Made by a program: the position numbers and the translations under genes. The notes under the pieces are model-generated. The model was not told where the DNA came from. It did no database searches and saw only the letters and a program-made list of their open reading frames with translations. DNA of 64,000 nt, from positions 62,001 through 126,000 of the forward strand of contig AJXE01000009.1 in NCBI GenBank assembly GCA_000263395.1, read 5' to 3'. Positions 1 through 8,383 of this stretch are shown here, one piece after another (position 1 is the stretch's first letter; each line of letters begins with the position of its first letter). The DNA comes from Stutzerimonas stutzeri TS44. GTDB lineage: Bacteria; Pseudomonadota; Gammaproteobacteria; Pseudomonadales; Pseudomonadaceae.

Positions 1-3000
1 ACCGGTAGCTACTACACCCCCGACAGCCTGGTGCAGGAGCTGATCAAAAGCGCGCTGGAGCCGGTCATCGAACAGCGCCTGGCTGCCAATCCGGCCAACC
101 CCACCGCAGCGCTGCTGGCCATCCGCGTCATCGACCCCGCCTGCGGCAGCGGCCACTTCCTGCTCGCCGCCGCCCGCCGTCTGGCGGAAAAACTGGCCCA
201 GTTGCGCAGCCTCGAAGGCGGGCAGGAAGGCGCCATCCAGCCGCAGGACTACCGCCATGCCCTGCGCGAGGTCGTGACCCACTGCATCTACGGCGTGGAC
301 CGCAACCCCATGGCCATCGAACTGGCGCGTATGGCCCTGTGGCTGGAGGGCTACGAGGAAGGACGCCCGCTCGGCTTTCTCGACCACCACCTACAAGTCG
401 GCGACGCCCTGCTCGGCCTGACCGACCTGCACGTGCTGGAACAAGGCATCGCCAAAGATGCCTTCAAGCCCCTCAGCGGCGACGACAGGGACGTGTGCAA
501 GGCACTGGCCAAAACCAATGCCGCAGCGCTCAAAAACCTGGAGAAAAAACGCACCGCGCAAGCTTTTGGCCAGACCGAACTGGTGCAGCGACACGACAAC
601 GGCCTCGCCGCATTGCGCGCGCTGGAGGCCCTGCCCGAAGACAGCACAGAACAGATCGCCGCCAAGGCGCAAGCCTACGAACACTACCTGCACAGCGCCC
701 GCACCGGCAGGCTGGCCCAGGCCGCCGACCTGCTGCTGGGGGCCTACCTACTGCCCAAAATCGAAAGCAACGCCCAGACTATCCCTACCACGGCCACGCT
801 CTACCTGACCCTGCTGGGCTGCGAATTGCCTCCCGACCAGCAGCCCACGCTGGCGGCCGCCCGGCAAGCCTGCGAAGAAGCCCGCGTGTTCCACTGGCCA
901 CTGGCCTTTCCTCAGGTGTTTGCACAAGGCGGTTTCGATTGCGTGCTGGGCAATCCGCCGTGGGAAGTGTCGCAATTGAGTGAAGAAGAATTCTTTGCCA
1001 CCCGAGCGTCTCACGTCGCCGAGCTAGCTGGCGACAAACGCAAACAGGCCATCGCCACTTTGCCAAAGAGCGATCCGCCCCTCTGGGCAGAATTTCTAAA
1101 AGAAAGCCAACAGATTGCGGCTGCTAATAACTTCTATCGTGAGTCTGGACGCTATCCACTGACGGCTGTGGGTAAGCTCAATACCTATCCGCTGTTTGCC
1201 GAAACCATTCTACAAATTCACGCCACCAGCGGACGAGCAGGCTTTATAGTGCCCACTGGTATTGCCACTGACGACAGCACCAAGGCTTATTTTGACCATT
1301 TAACAAGCACGCGACGATTAGTAAAGCTAATTAGCTTTTATGAAGTGCGTGCGTGGTTCAAGGCGACAGATGACAGAAAGTCGTTCTGCTTGCTGACTTT
1401 AGGGAATGCCGCCGCCGCAGAATTTCTTTTTGATGCAAAGACGATTGAGGATCTCCGCGAGTCAGCAAAGTGGTTCACGCTAACACCCGACGAATTTTCC
1501 CTCATCAACCCCAACACACTCACCTGCCCAGTGTTCCGCAGCGAGCGCGATGCTGAACTGACCAAGAAGCTCTATCGCTCTACGCCGGTGCTGATTGAGG
1601 AGGGTAAGCCTAACGGCAATCCATGGGGCATTACTTTCTCGCAGGGTCTGTTCAACATGACCAGTGCGAGCCACTTATTCACGTACGAGCCCGCCTCAGA
1701 TTGCCTCCCCCTGTACGAGGCCAAGCTCATCCATCAGTTCGACCACCGCTGGGCCACCTATGACAAAGACGGCAGCAGCCGCGATGTGACCCTTGCCGAA
1801 AAGACTTGCTCTGATTTCACTGTCACCCCGCGCTACTGGGTCAATCGTACCGAGGTAGAAGAGCGCCTGTGCAAACGCGACCGCGATGGCAGCGTGACTT
1901 GGCAATGGGAGCGAGATTGGCTGATGGGATGGCGAGATATCGCATTACGCTCTGTAGAACGAACAGTAATTGCATCGGTGATACCGAGGGTAGGAGTCAA
2001 TCACAAAACTCCACTCTGGTTCGCCAAATCATCACCATCTGTTGAGCATTCGGCGGCACTACTGGGCAACTTTAATTCACTGGCCTTGGATTACGTCGCT
2101 CGCCAAAAAATTGGTGGAACATCGCTCACCTACTTTTACTTGAAGCAGTTTCCCTTCCTGCCTCCTGAACGCTATACCGAAGCCGATCTCGCCTTTATCG
2201 TTCCGCGAGTACTGGAACTCACCTACACCGCCCACGATCTAGCCGGCTGGGCGCAGGACTTGGGCTACGACGGCCCACCCTTCGCCTTCGACCCCGACCG
2301 TCGCGCCATTCTGCGCGCCGAACTCGACGCCTACTACGCCAAACTCTATGGCCTCACCGAGGAAGAACTGCGCTACATACTCGACCCCGCCGACGTGCTG
2401 GGCGAAGACTACCCCAGCGAAACCTTCCGCGTGCTCAAGAATAAGGAGCTGCGGGAGTTTGGCGAATACCGCACCCAGAAGCTGGTGCTGGAAGCCTTTA
2501 AGCGAGATGTCCAGGCAGAGCACGCATTGGTTCGTCAGACAGCGGGTCGAGCGTCCTTGACTGATGGAATCTGGGCACGGCCGCAACAGGATGAAGCAGC
2601 GGAGACGGGGCTTGCCCTGGCCGCCTTACTGAAGGCTGCAGATGCTCCATGGCCGGTGCGCCATGCACGTCTCGCCGCCGTCTTGGCGCTGGAGCCCAAG
2701 CTGATGACGCCTTTGCTGGACGCGCAGGATGCTCTGGATTGGCAACGCCTGATAGGCGAAGAAGCCAGGCCGCTATCCGGGGCGGCGTTGAGCTTCATAC
2801 CGCGTGCAAATCAGGCTTGGGGCAGAGCTGTGCGCTTCTTACGAAGCAGTGGCTACCTGGTTGAAGATCTGGGGGCAGGAACTTGGGCAAAAGGTGCCGA
2901 ACTGGATATGCCTGCTGCCGAATGGGCCGAAGGGCGCGCCCAGATGATTCTTGCTTTCCTGCATGCACGAGGGCAGAGCTTTGATCGTGTCATTCGCGAG

Positions 3001-3042
3001 TTGCCTGATGAGATAGGGGGATGGATTGAAACCGCAGCCTGA
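1..3042 (+). CDS. N6-adenine DNA methyltransferase, Eco57I/PglX-like class (5' truncated by window edge)
   Basis: Probably modifies adenine in host DNA as part of a restriction or phage-defence module; it may also carry restriction activity. The frame is open at base 1, so the N-terminus is missing; 1013 residues are visible. They start at GSYYTP, the usual lead-in to the SAM site, then motif I DPACGSG (visible D45) and the catalytic NPPW (N318). The long C-terminal part looks like a target-recognition region plus helical tail. Bases about 990-2200 are clearly poorer in GC than the flanks, as expected if the recognition domain was exchanged. The gene overlaps the next one by 17 bp, so they form one operon. 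It resembles methylases of BREX, DISARM and type IIL/IIG systems, but no helicase or other marker gene is visible to choose between them. The methylase call is firm; the system is not. Confidence 0.85.
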   Translation, partial: TGSYYTPDSLVQELIKSALEPVIEQRLAANPANPTAALLAIRVIDPACGSGHFLLAAARRLAEKLAQLRSLEGGQEGAIQPQDYRHALREVVTHCIYGVDRNPMAIELARMALWLEGYEEGRPLGFLDHHLQVGDALLGLTDLHVLEQGIAKDAFKPLSGDDRDVCKALAKTNAAALKNLEKKRTAQAFGQTELVQRHDNGLAALRALEALPEDSTEQIAAKAQAYEHYLHSARTGRLAQAADLLLGAYLLPKIESNAQTIPTTATLYLTLLGCELPPDQQPTLAAARQACEEARVFHWPLAFPQVFAQGGFDCVLGNPPWEVSQLSEEEFFATRASHVAELAGDKRKQAIATLPKSDPPLWAEFLKESQQIAAANNFYRESGRYPLTAVGKLNTYPLFAETILQIHATSGRAGFIVPTGIATDDSTKAYFDHLTSTRRLVKLISFYEVRAWFKATDDRKSFCLLTLGNAAAAEFLFDAKTIEDLRESAKWFTLTPDEFSLINPNTLTCPVFRSERDAELTKKLYRSTPVLIEEGKPNGNPWGITFSQGLFNMTSASHLFTYEPASDCLPLYEAKLIHQFDHRWATYDKDGSSRDVTLAEKTCSDFTVTPRYWVNRTEVEERLCKRDRDGSVTWQWERDWLMGWRDIALRSVERTVIASVIPRVGVNHKTPLWFAKSSPSVEHSAALLGNFNSLALDYVARQKIGGTSLTYFYLKQFPFLPPERYTEADLAFIVPRVLELTYTAHDLAGWAQDLGYDGPPFAFDPDRRAILRAELDAYYAKLYGLTEEELRYILDPADVLGEDYPSETFRVLKNKELREFGEYRTQKLVLEAFKRDVQAEHALVRQTAGRASLTDGIWARPQQDEAAETGLALAALLKAADAPWPVRHARLAAVLALEPKLMTPLLDAQDALDWQRLIGEEARPLSGAALSFIPRANQAWGRAVRFLRSSGYLVEDLGAGTWAKGAELDMPAAEWAEGRAQMILAFLHARGQSFDRVIRELPDEIGGWIETAA

Positions 3043-4975
3043 CATGTTTCAACAACAGCTATGCCTCTCTCCACCAGCACATATGCATGAGCCGCGTTTA
3101 TGGGTGAAGCGGCTGGTGATATGGGAAAAGCCTGGAGAGCAGCCCTTGCGGGATGTCCCATTACGTCCAGGCCTGAATATCGTCTGGACGCCAGACGACA
3201 ACGGTATCGGTCATGGCGGCGGCAAGACCTTGTTCTGCAGACTACTGCGCTATTGCCTGGGCGAGGACAAGTTTGCTCCCGAAGATCAGCGGGACGGAAT
3301 CGGTTCGGCGTTTCCCAACGGATGGGTTGGAATGGAGGTCGTGCTGGATGGCACCTGCTGGGCCGTTCTTCGACCATTGGGCATCCGGCGACGGCATTTC
3401 GCCGTACCGAATGGCAATCTTGATGAGCTGATTCTCAGCGAAATGCCGACCACGGGCCTGTCTCCGCTGCTGAACTCCATCGAAGATAATCTGCTGACGC
3501 CAGGCGTCAGGGACCTGATCGCTGGCAAGAAGCAAGGGCATCAGGCCTGGCAGATTGCCTTGGCGCTGTTGAGCAGGGATCAGGAATGCCGATTCGACCA
3601 TGTTCTTGAATGGCGATCCTCGCTATCCGACTCGGAATCGCCGGCGCGGGGGCTGAACCGAACCGAGAGACTGGAGACACTGCGGGCTCTATTGAATGCC
3701 ATCGACCCATCCGAACAGACGCTCCGCATCGACATCGCTGCCATGAGCGAGTCGAGCCGTAGCCAAGAGCAGGAAATAGGCCATCGCGCCTGGGAAATTC
3801 GCAAGCTTAGAAAGCAGCTTCTGGAAGTGCTTGGCGTTACGGACGATGAGCTTTCGCAAGGTACTCTGGGTGTCGAAATCCTGCGTCGGGCGGCGCAGGA
3901 GCGGTTGGCAGCAGAAACCAAGTCCAACGGTACGGGCGCGACTTCGGATATTGATTCCGTGCGGCAGGCGCACGAAAGCACCCAAGCGGAGGTGGCAAGA
4001 ATCCAGGCTGATATCGGAAGACAAGAGGCTGTGATACCAGCCATCGAGCGCGCGATATCTGCGATCAAGGGCGAATATCCGACATTGGCCTACTCGCTCA
4101 AGGAGGCAGAGAATTATCCTTGTCCAATCTGCGAGGTACCCATTGACCGCGTGCTGGCGAGCCAATGCGGGTTGTCACACAAGGTTCCAAACCTGGAGGC
4201 ATGCAAGGCCAGGTTGGAGAACGGTAAAAAGGTACTCAAAGATGAACAGGATCGTCTCGAATCAGCCAACTCCCTACTGAAGCAATTGCGGCCGGAGCTG
4301 GCGCTGGCAAAACAGGATGCAACGCGTAAAGAGCAGCACTACCGGAACCTGCTGAAGCTTCGCGAGCAGCGCGATGAGGCGTGGTATGTCGCACGCAAAG
4401 CCGTGGACGATGTCGAGCGGCTGGCCTCGCTTCTCGAACAGCAGCAATCTGCTGAAGTCCGCCTCGACAGGCACCAAACCGACATTGACCAAGCTCGGGA
4501 GAGAATCGGGGCGCTGCAAAGTCAGAATGCAACTGCTTTCTCGAAGCTTGCTCAGAAATTCGACCCGATCATCCGGCGCCTGGTTGGACCTGAAGCCAGT
4601 GGCGAAATCCGATTGACCGGAAACGGGCTGAGCTTGGTTGTACAGATGGGCGGGGATCGCTCGACATCGGCCATCGACTCGCTGAAAGTTGTGGCCTTCG
4701 ATCTCGCGACCCTGTGCATGAGCATCGAAGGTGACACGAGACTCCCGGCTTTCTTGCTTCATGACAGCCCACGCGAAGCCGATCTGGGGCTCGCCCTGTA
4801 TCACAACCTGTTTCATCTTGTGCATGAGCTGGAAGAGTTCGGGTCAGCCCCCCTGTTTCAGTACATCGTGACGACGACCACCCCGCCTCCGCAGGAATAC
4901 GCACAGGCACCCTGGATCGCTGTACAACTGCGCGGTTCCCCTGCCTCCGAACGTCTCTTGAAACGAGACTTATAA
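3026..4975 (+). CDS. Rad50/SMC-like ATPase with a CPxC hook (DUF2326-like)
   Basis: A 649-residue protein built like a short Rad50. It has an N-terminal P-loop GIGHGGGKT (residues 60-68), a coiled-coil arm (about 215-350), a CPIC apex (about C365/C368) that could form an interlocking zinc hook, a return coil (about 385-480) and a C-terminal ATPase lobe. The Walker-B-like segment reads AFLLHDSP, with Ser where most SMC/Rad50 proteins have the catalytic Glu; the same HDS pattern is, to my recollection, found in DUF2326 proteins. The chosen start is TTG, behind an AGGGGG ribosome site and inside the methylase gene; ATG at 3044 is an alternative. It lies between a methylase and an HNH nuclease, so I infer an NTP-driven sensor or DNA-handling subunit of a defence system. 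The substrate is unknown. Confidence 0.75.
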   Translation: MKPQPDMFQQQLCLSPPAHMHEPRLWVKRLVIWEKPGEQPLRDVPLRPGLNIVWTPDDNGIGHGGGKTLFCRLLRYCLGEDKFAPEDQRDGIGSAFPNGWVGMEVVLDGTCWAVLRPLGIRRRHFAVPNGNLDELILSEMPTTGLSPLLNSIEDNLLTPGVRDLIAGKKQGHQAWQIALALLSRDQECRFDHVLEWRSSLSDSESPARGLNRTERLETLRALLNAIDPSEQTLRIDIAAMSESSRSQEQEIGHRAWEIRKLRKQLLEVLGVTDDELSQGTLGVEILRRAAQERLAAETKSNGTGATSDIDSVRQAHESTQAEVARIQADIGRQEAVIPAIERAISAIKGEYPTLAYSLKEAENYPCPICEVPIDRVLASQCGLSHKVPNLEACKARLENGKKVLKDEQDRLESANSLLKQLRPELALAKQDATRKEQHYRNLLKLREQRDEAWYVARKAVDDVERLASLLEQQQSAEVRLDRHQTDIDQARERIGALQSQNATAFSKLAQKFDPIIRRLVGPEASGEIRLTGNGLSLVVQMGGDRSTSAIDSLKVVAFDLATLCMSIEGDTRLPAFLLHDSPREADLGLALYHNLFHLVHELEEFGSAPLFQYIVTTTTPPPQEYAQAPWIAVQLRGSPASERLLKRDL

Positions 4976-5024
4976 AGGGTGGGCCAAGCATGAACTTCCC
5001 CGGATTGCGCCGAGGGTTCAACAC

Positions 5025-5792
5025 ATGAATCCCCTACAGCGTGCGTTGATCGAGAAAACAGGCCATGACAACGGCTTCGAACATGTGCTGCCAGCGGTTG
5101 GCGATGCCGTGACGCTGGCCTCTGCGCGCCACCGGAGCCATGCGATGGTGACGCCATTGGCCGGTGATTTCGAGGTGCGGTTCCAGCCCGCCTCGCCTGC
5201 GCTGGTGCCGGAGTTGTTGCGCAGCTTCAAGCTCTGGTCGGACAGCGATGGCGTGTTCCGCGTTCCTACCTTGGCTGATCTGGCGACATTGCTGCGCCGT
5301 GCGGCCAGCCTGTCACAGGCGCTGCCAAATCAGGCTGTGCGGGATTACCACACAGCCGTCGCGCAGGTACTGGCGGACTTGCCTGCCGAAAACCGGGGCA
5401 CAGAGGTCGAACGTCTGGTGCGCCAGCGCGTGGGGCAGGATCGTTATCGCGATGCCTTGCTGAACTACTGGGGCGGTGCCTGTGCGGTGACCGGCGTCGC
5501 CGTGACCGAGGCGCTTCGCGCCAGTCATGCCAAGCCCTGGGCGGAATGCACAGACGATGCCGAACGGCTGGATGCCTTCAATGGCTTTCTGCTGGTGGCC
5601 AACCTCGATGCGCTGTTCGATCGTTTTCTGATCAGCTTCGACGATGCCGGGCATCTGTTGACCAGCGCTCGCCTATCCCTGGACGATCTGCGCGGGCTTG
5701 GAATTCACCCGGACATGACGCTACGCTGGCTGGCCAGTGAACATCGGCATTATTTGCAGTGGCACCGAGAGCGCTTCTTGCTCGGCGCCTGA
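5025..5792 (+). CDS. HNH endonuclease (HNH_2-type)
   Basis: A 255-residue protein. The C-terminal third has the HNH_2 pattern: ACAVTG, then ASHAKPW (catalytic-site His near residue 167), then FNGFLL and NLDALFDRF. Proteins of this form cut DNA and occur both as stand-alone restriction enzymes, including those that cut modified DNA, and as effector subunits beside methylases. The N-terminal 150 residues have no motif I recognise and may bind DNA or the ATPase partner. ATG is preceded by GAGGG at good spacing, 49 bp after the ATPase gene on the same strand, so it is probably the third gene of one operon. The HNH fold is clear; the link to the methylase is inferred from position. Confidence 0.8.
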   Translation: MNPLQRALIEKTGHDNGFEHVLPAVGDAVTLASARHRSHAMVTPLAGDFEVRFQPASPALVPELLRSFKLWSDSDGVFRVPTLADLATLLRRAASLSQALPNQAVRDYHTAVAQVLADLPAENRGTEVERLVRQRVGQDRYRDALLNYWGGACAVTGVAVTEALRASHAKPWAECTDDAERLDAFNGFLLVANLDALFDRFLISFDDAGHLLTSARLSLDDLRGLGIHPDMTLRWLASEHRHYLQWHRERFLLGA

Positions 5793-5806
5793 TAGAAGGA
5801 ACAAAG

Positions 5807-5908
5807 GTGGCCAAGGCCGAAGCAAGCGTTGAAGAGCTGGTATCCATGATTGGGCGCGGCGAGCTGCGCTTGCCGGAACTAAATACGTTTGTTGGGCCAG
5901 CAGACTAA
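5807..5908 (+). pseudogene. DUF262 (GmrS-like) gene, 5' stump
   Basis: A GTG-started reading frame of 33 codons with an AAGGA ribosome site. It begins VAKAEASVEELVSMIGRGE and continues LRLPEL. This matches the usual beginning of DUF262 proteins (from memory: MA.A.ASVEELV.MI.RGELRLPEMQR.YVW), the NTP-using half of GmrSD-type restriction enzymes. The match stops at LPEL, just where the family continues into its conserved QRxYVW segment; eight unrelated residues follow before a stop. The rest of the gene has been deleted or replaced by the integrase-bearing segment. A full DUF262 protein was probably the fourth member of the restriction operon. Confidence 0.6.
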
Positions 5909-5959
5909 ACCCGTGGGCTGGCTCCGTTTATAGGCTAGGTACTCCCCGGACTATCTGCG

Positions 5960-6823
5960 CTAACTGCCGAGATAGATGGCGGTGATTTGAACTCGCTCGT
6001 GTCCCAATTCATGACTGATGGTCTGGCGAGCACGGCTATCTTCTACGCGCTGCGCTGAATTCAGCTCCTTGACTGACTGTCCACCTGCCGCTGGTGCCGG
6101 CCACCCCGTCAGAGTCTCATAGCGGCTCTGGGCGTACTGATGACGTAGCCCGTGCATGTGACTCAACCCCGCCATCTTGCATTGGCCATCGTAGACATGG
6201 CGCTGCTGGATGTAGGTCTTGTGGGCGGGGATCAATGACCCGGCCCCCGCCAGATGGTGCGCCGCCTGAAGCACTTCGCGTTGTTCTGGCGTCGTGATCG
6301 GCACGGTTCGCTCTCGCCCTCCTTTCGTCCACGATCCTTTCAGGGCGAGATGATCGCCACGGTCGGCATAGCTGGGCTGGAACTTGATAGCCTCTTCCCG
6401 ACGCAACCCGAAGACGGCCTGTAGCTGAAGGCTCATGCGCACGTGGACATCGGTGACTAGGTCAAGCCCCGATCCCAGTTCCCGGGCCTTGCTGACGTTG
6501 GTCACATAGCGGCGCTCGGCCACGCCAAGCTGCGTGTTGTCCGCTGGCAGGATGCCAGACTTGCCGATCTTCTCGGCCCACCAGCGCAGATGGGAGAGCC
6601 TATTCTTGATGGTGCCAGATGACAGGCCTTCACCTTGCCAGCGATCCAGCAGCGCCTGGACGTGCTTGCCCTTGAGCGACGATGCCTTCATCTGCCGAAA
6701 ACCAGCCTCGAGCAGCTGCCGTCCAGACAACGTCAGAGAGCGCATACGGTCGGCCTGAGTGTTGTGGCTGCCGTCGCGGTTGCGGTGGCAAAGCTGTCGC
6801 AGTGTATAGATCAAGTCATCCAT
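5960..6823 (-). CDS. Tyrosine recombinase / integrase
   Basis: A 287-residue tyrosine recombinase, of the group with a Phage_int_SAM_2-like N-terminus and an Integrase_1-like catalytic half. The N-terminal core-binding part covers about residues 1-110. The catalytic pieces are Arg in GLRREEA (R141), HGLR (H224, R227), ELGH (H275) and the nucleophile Tyr in ITAIYLGS (Y284), so the set is complete. ATG at 6823 is preceded by GGGAG at about 9 nt and gives the normal N-terminus MDDLIYTLRQLC; a longer frame upstream has no support. It faces the restriction operon tail to tail, and the DUF262 gene is broken just beyond its 3' end. It probably moved this island or a nested element. Confidence 0.88.
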   Translation of the reverse strand: MDDLIYTLRQLCHRNRDGSHNTQADRMRSLTLSGRQLLEAGFRQMKASSLKGKHVQALLDRWQGEGLSSGTIKNRLSHLRWWAEKIGKSGILPADNTQLGVAERRYVTNVSKARELGSGLDLVTDVHVRMSLQLQAVFGLRREEAIKFQPSYADRGDHLALKGSWTKGGRERTVPITTPEQREVLQAAHHLAGAGSLIPAHKTYIQQRHVYDGQCKMAGLSHMHGLRHQYAQSRYETLTGWPAPAAGGQSVKELNSAQRVEDSRARQTISHELGHERVQITAIYLGS

Positions 6824-7380
6824 CTTCCGGTCTCCCAGAAAGCGCCGTCGGTGCTGCGTTGCCCTGAAACTCAATGGTTAGTGTTGGTGCCAGCTCGCTA
6901 GGCGAGATCCCGTGTGGGCAAGGGCATGGTGTTCAGGAGACACCAGAGCCTCGGATGAGGCGTCCGTCTTGCTTCCTGCTGGAAGGCCGGGCGGAGGTCG
7001 TGCGAGATGAACAGGCTGTAAACGTCGATGAGTCCTCCTCTGAAGTGAGTGGGATAAGGAAAGCGGCGGCAGTCCTGTGCATTGCGCACAGGCCATGGCT
7101 GCTAGGGACAGTGCGCCGAGGGCGCGGGAAGGGATGAATGCGGGCAGATGAAGAAGGCTCCGCCCCATGGATAGGGGCCGGTATGCAGCAGGAGCCTGGG
7201 CATACCTGGGTGGGTTCCGCCCTGATGGACCAGCACTTGCAGGAGCCTGTGCTGTTGGGGTGCCGATGTACGAAGCCCATCGGTCTTGGCAACTGCCCGG
7301 TCAGTGTAGGGCGGGCATCATCATGTATGCCGCACGCAATAGGATCTGGCTTTCGCCCATATTGTTGGCGGCGTGGGCAG

Positions 7381-7409
7381 GGCCGTCACTGCGGCGCGCA
7401 GTGACGGCC
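7381..7409. repeat. Perfect 12-bp-arm inverted repeat
   Basis: GGCCGTCACTGC, a 5-base loop, then GCAGTGACGGCC. No T tract follows on either side, so it does not look like a simple terminator. Confidence 0.85.
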
Positions 7410-7524
7410 CATCTCATGGCATCCGAGCCGTGCAATGGGTAAGGGCGCTGCGGCAGACGCGTACATATCCCCGGCCTACGGCACTGACGCGGCCTTCGGC
7501 CTTGTCGGCTGCCTGTACAGAGGC

Positions 7525-7541
7525 GGCATGGTAGCCATGCC
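7525..7541. repeat. Inverted repeat, 7-bp arms
   Basis: GGCATGG, loop TAG, CCATGCC. One of a series of hairpins in the same non-coding stretch. Confidence 0.8.
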
Positions 7542-7798
7542 ACTCCTGCACAGGCGGCTTGCGTGCAAAGCTGATCCGGCGGCATCTGGAAAAGCGACTC
7601 GACATTGGGGCCGTATTCGCGCGTAGTGGGGGTCAATGGCGGGCGCGCAAGCCGCAGCGGAGCGCAGCCGCAGGCGAGCACCGAACGGGTGAGCACCCGG
7701 CGCAGCGCACCATTGACGCCCATGCAACGCAGCAGACTTTCGGCTGGGTGCAGGGATGCTCTTCCCCTGCACCCTTGCCCTTCGGCGAGAACGGAGTT

Positions 7799-7819
7799 CC
7801 AAGAGGCAGCGCCTCTTGG
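7799..7819. repeat. Perfect 9-bp-arm inverted repeat
   Basis: CCAAGAGGC, loop AGC, GCCTCTTGG. Just upstream, near 7746-7774, GGTGCAGGG and CCCTGCACC form another hairpin. No T tract follows either. Confidence 0.8.
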
Positions 7820-8126
7820 TCAAGGCCGCAGGCCGCGAAGACAGAGCGCGCTATGCTGGACGAGGCTGCCATCCCTTGGTCTGCATCACCTGTGCAGCAA
7901 GGTCTCCGCCGTTCAACCGCGTTGATCCGGCCGCGCGCTACGCTGGCATCGCGATCAGGACTGATCTATGATCCCGACACCCCTTGGGGGTACAACTGGG
8001 GGTACTTCCAGCGATTCCCGCGAGGACCATGGCGCGCTTTCCCCGCGAAACTTAGTGCTCATGGACCTTTGCCGACCGATCAACGTTTAAACGTGTGATC
8101 AACGTCTAGTCATACCCGCCTCGACA

Positions 8127-8150
8127 AGCCCCGCCCCGTGCGGGGCTTTT
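8127..8150 (+). terminator. Rho-independent terminator
   Basis: AGCCCCGC, loop CCCGT, GCGGGGCT, followed by TTT and a T-rich tail. No gene ends just before it on the plus strand. It may have served a chromosomal gene that now lies on the other side of the inserted island, which places the junction close upstream. Confidence 0.75.
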
Positions 8151-8192
8151 GCTTTCTACCGTTCCTTCGATGTTCATGCCGAACCGACAGCG

Positions 8193-8283
8193 GAATCGGC
8201 TGCGGCCCATCGCCTTTCAGCTTTACAAGCTGAGCGGCGCACGCAGTTCAGCCGGGATTGCCGCCCAGGCCGGCGGAAAATGA
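8193..8283 (+). promoter_or_regulatory. Shared control element, copy 1 (upstream of ocd)
   Basis: Contains GAATCGGCTGC, then at +23 the dyad TTCAGCTTTACAAGCTGA, then at +55 TCAGCCGGGATTGCCGC, then a GGCGGA block. The same three blocks occur at the same offsets before ctlX. The dyad is probably an operator for one regulator of both genes, such as the Lrp/AsnC protein encoded downstream. Confidence 0.6.
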
Positions 8284-8383
8284 TCGCCGGGCCAGCCACC
8301 TAGCATGGGCTGGCAACGAGCCGAAACGCGGCGCCACTCATCCCGCAGCCGCCTGAGCCGAATAGTCCAGAAGGAACAACAAG

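Larger units (their letters stand above)
6824..8120. other. Non-coding, hairpin-rich stretch at the island end
   Basis: No open frame here has a convincing ribosome site or protein family. The stretch holds a run of perfect short inverted repeats (listed separately), two TGGGGGTAC direct repeats at 7985-7993 and 7997-8005, two GATCAACGT repeats at 8078-8086 and 8097-8105, and the palindrome ACGTTTAAACGT at 8083-8094. The density of structure suggests element-end or recombination/replication functions, or a structured transcript, rather than protein coding. I cannot name it. Confidence 0.6.

Noticed and set aside
6823..6874. Longer integrase N-terminus (17 more residues)
   Set aside because: The Arg-rich extension is not family-like; the ATG at 6823 has a ribosome site.
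7381..7830. CRISPR array
   Set aside because: The repeats here are unrelated hairpins of differing sequence and spacing, not one direct repeat with spacers; no cas genes are present.
8010..8035. Possible tRNA 3' fragment (GATTCCCGCGAGGACCA) as an island attachment core
   Set aside because: No matching 5' arm or full tRNA is seen nearby and the T arm is imperfect, so I do not call it.
7559..8098. A 179-codon plus-strand frame in the hairpin-rich stretch
   Set aside because: No ribosome site, composition unlike neighbouring proteins, and it crosses several perfect inverted repeats; more likely non-coding.
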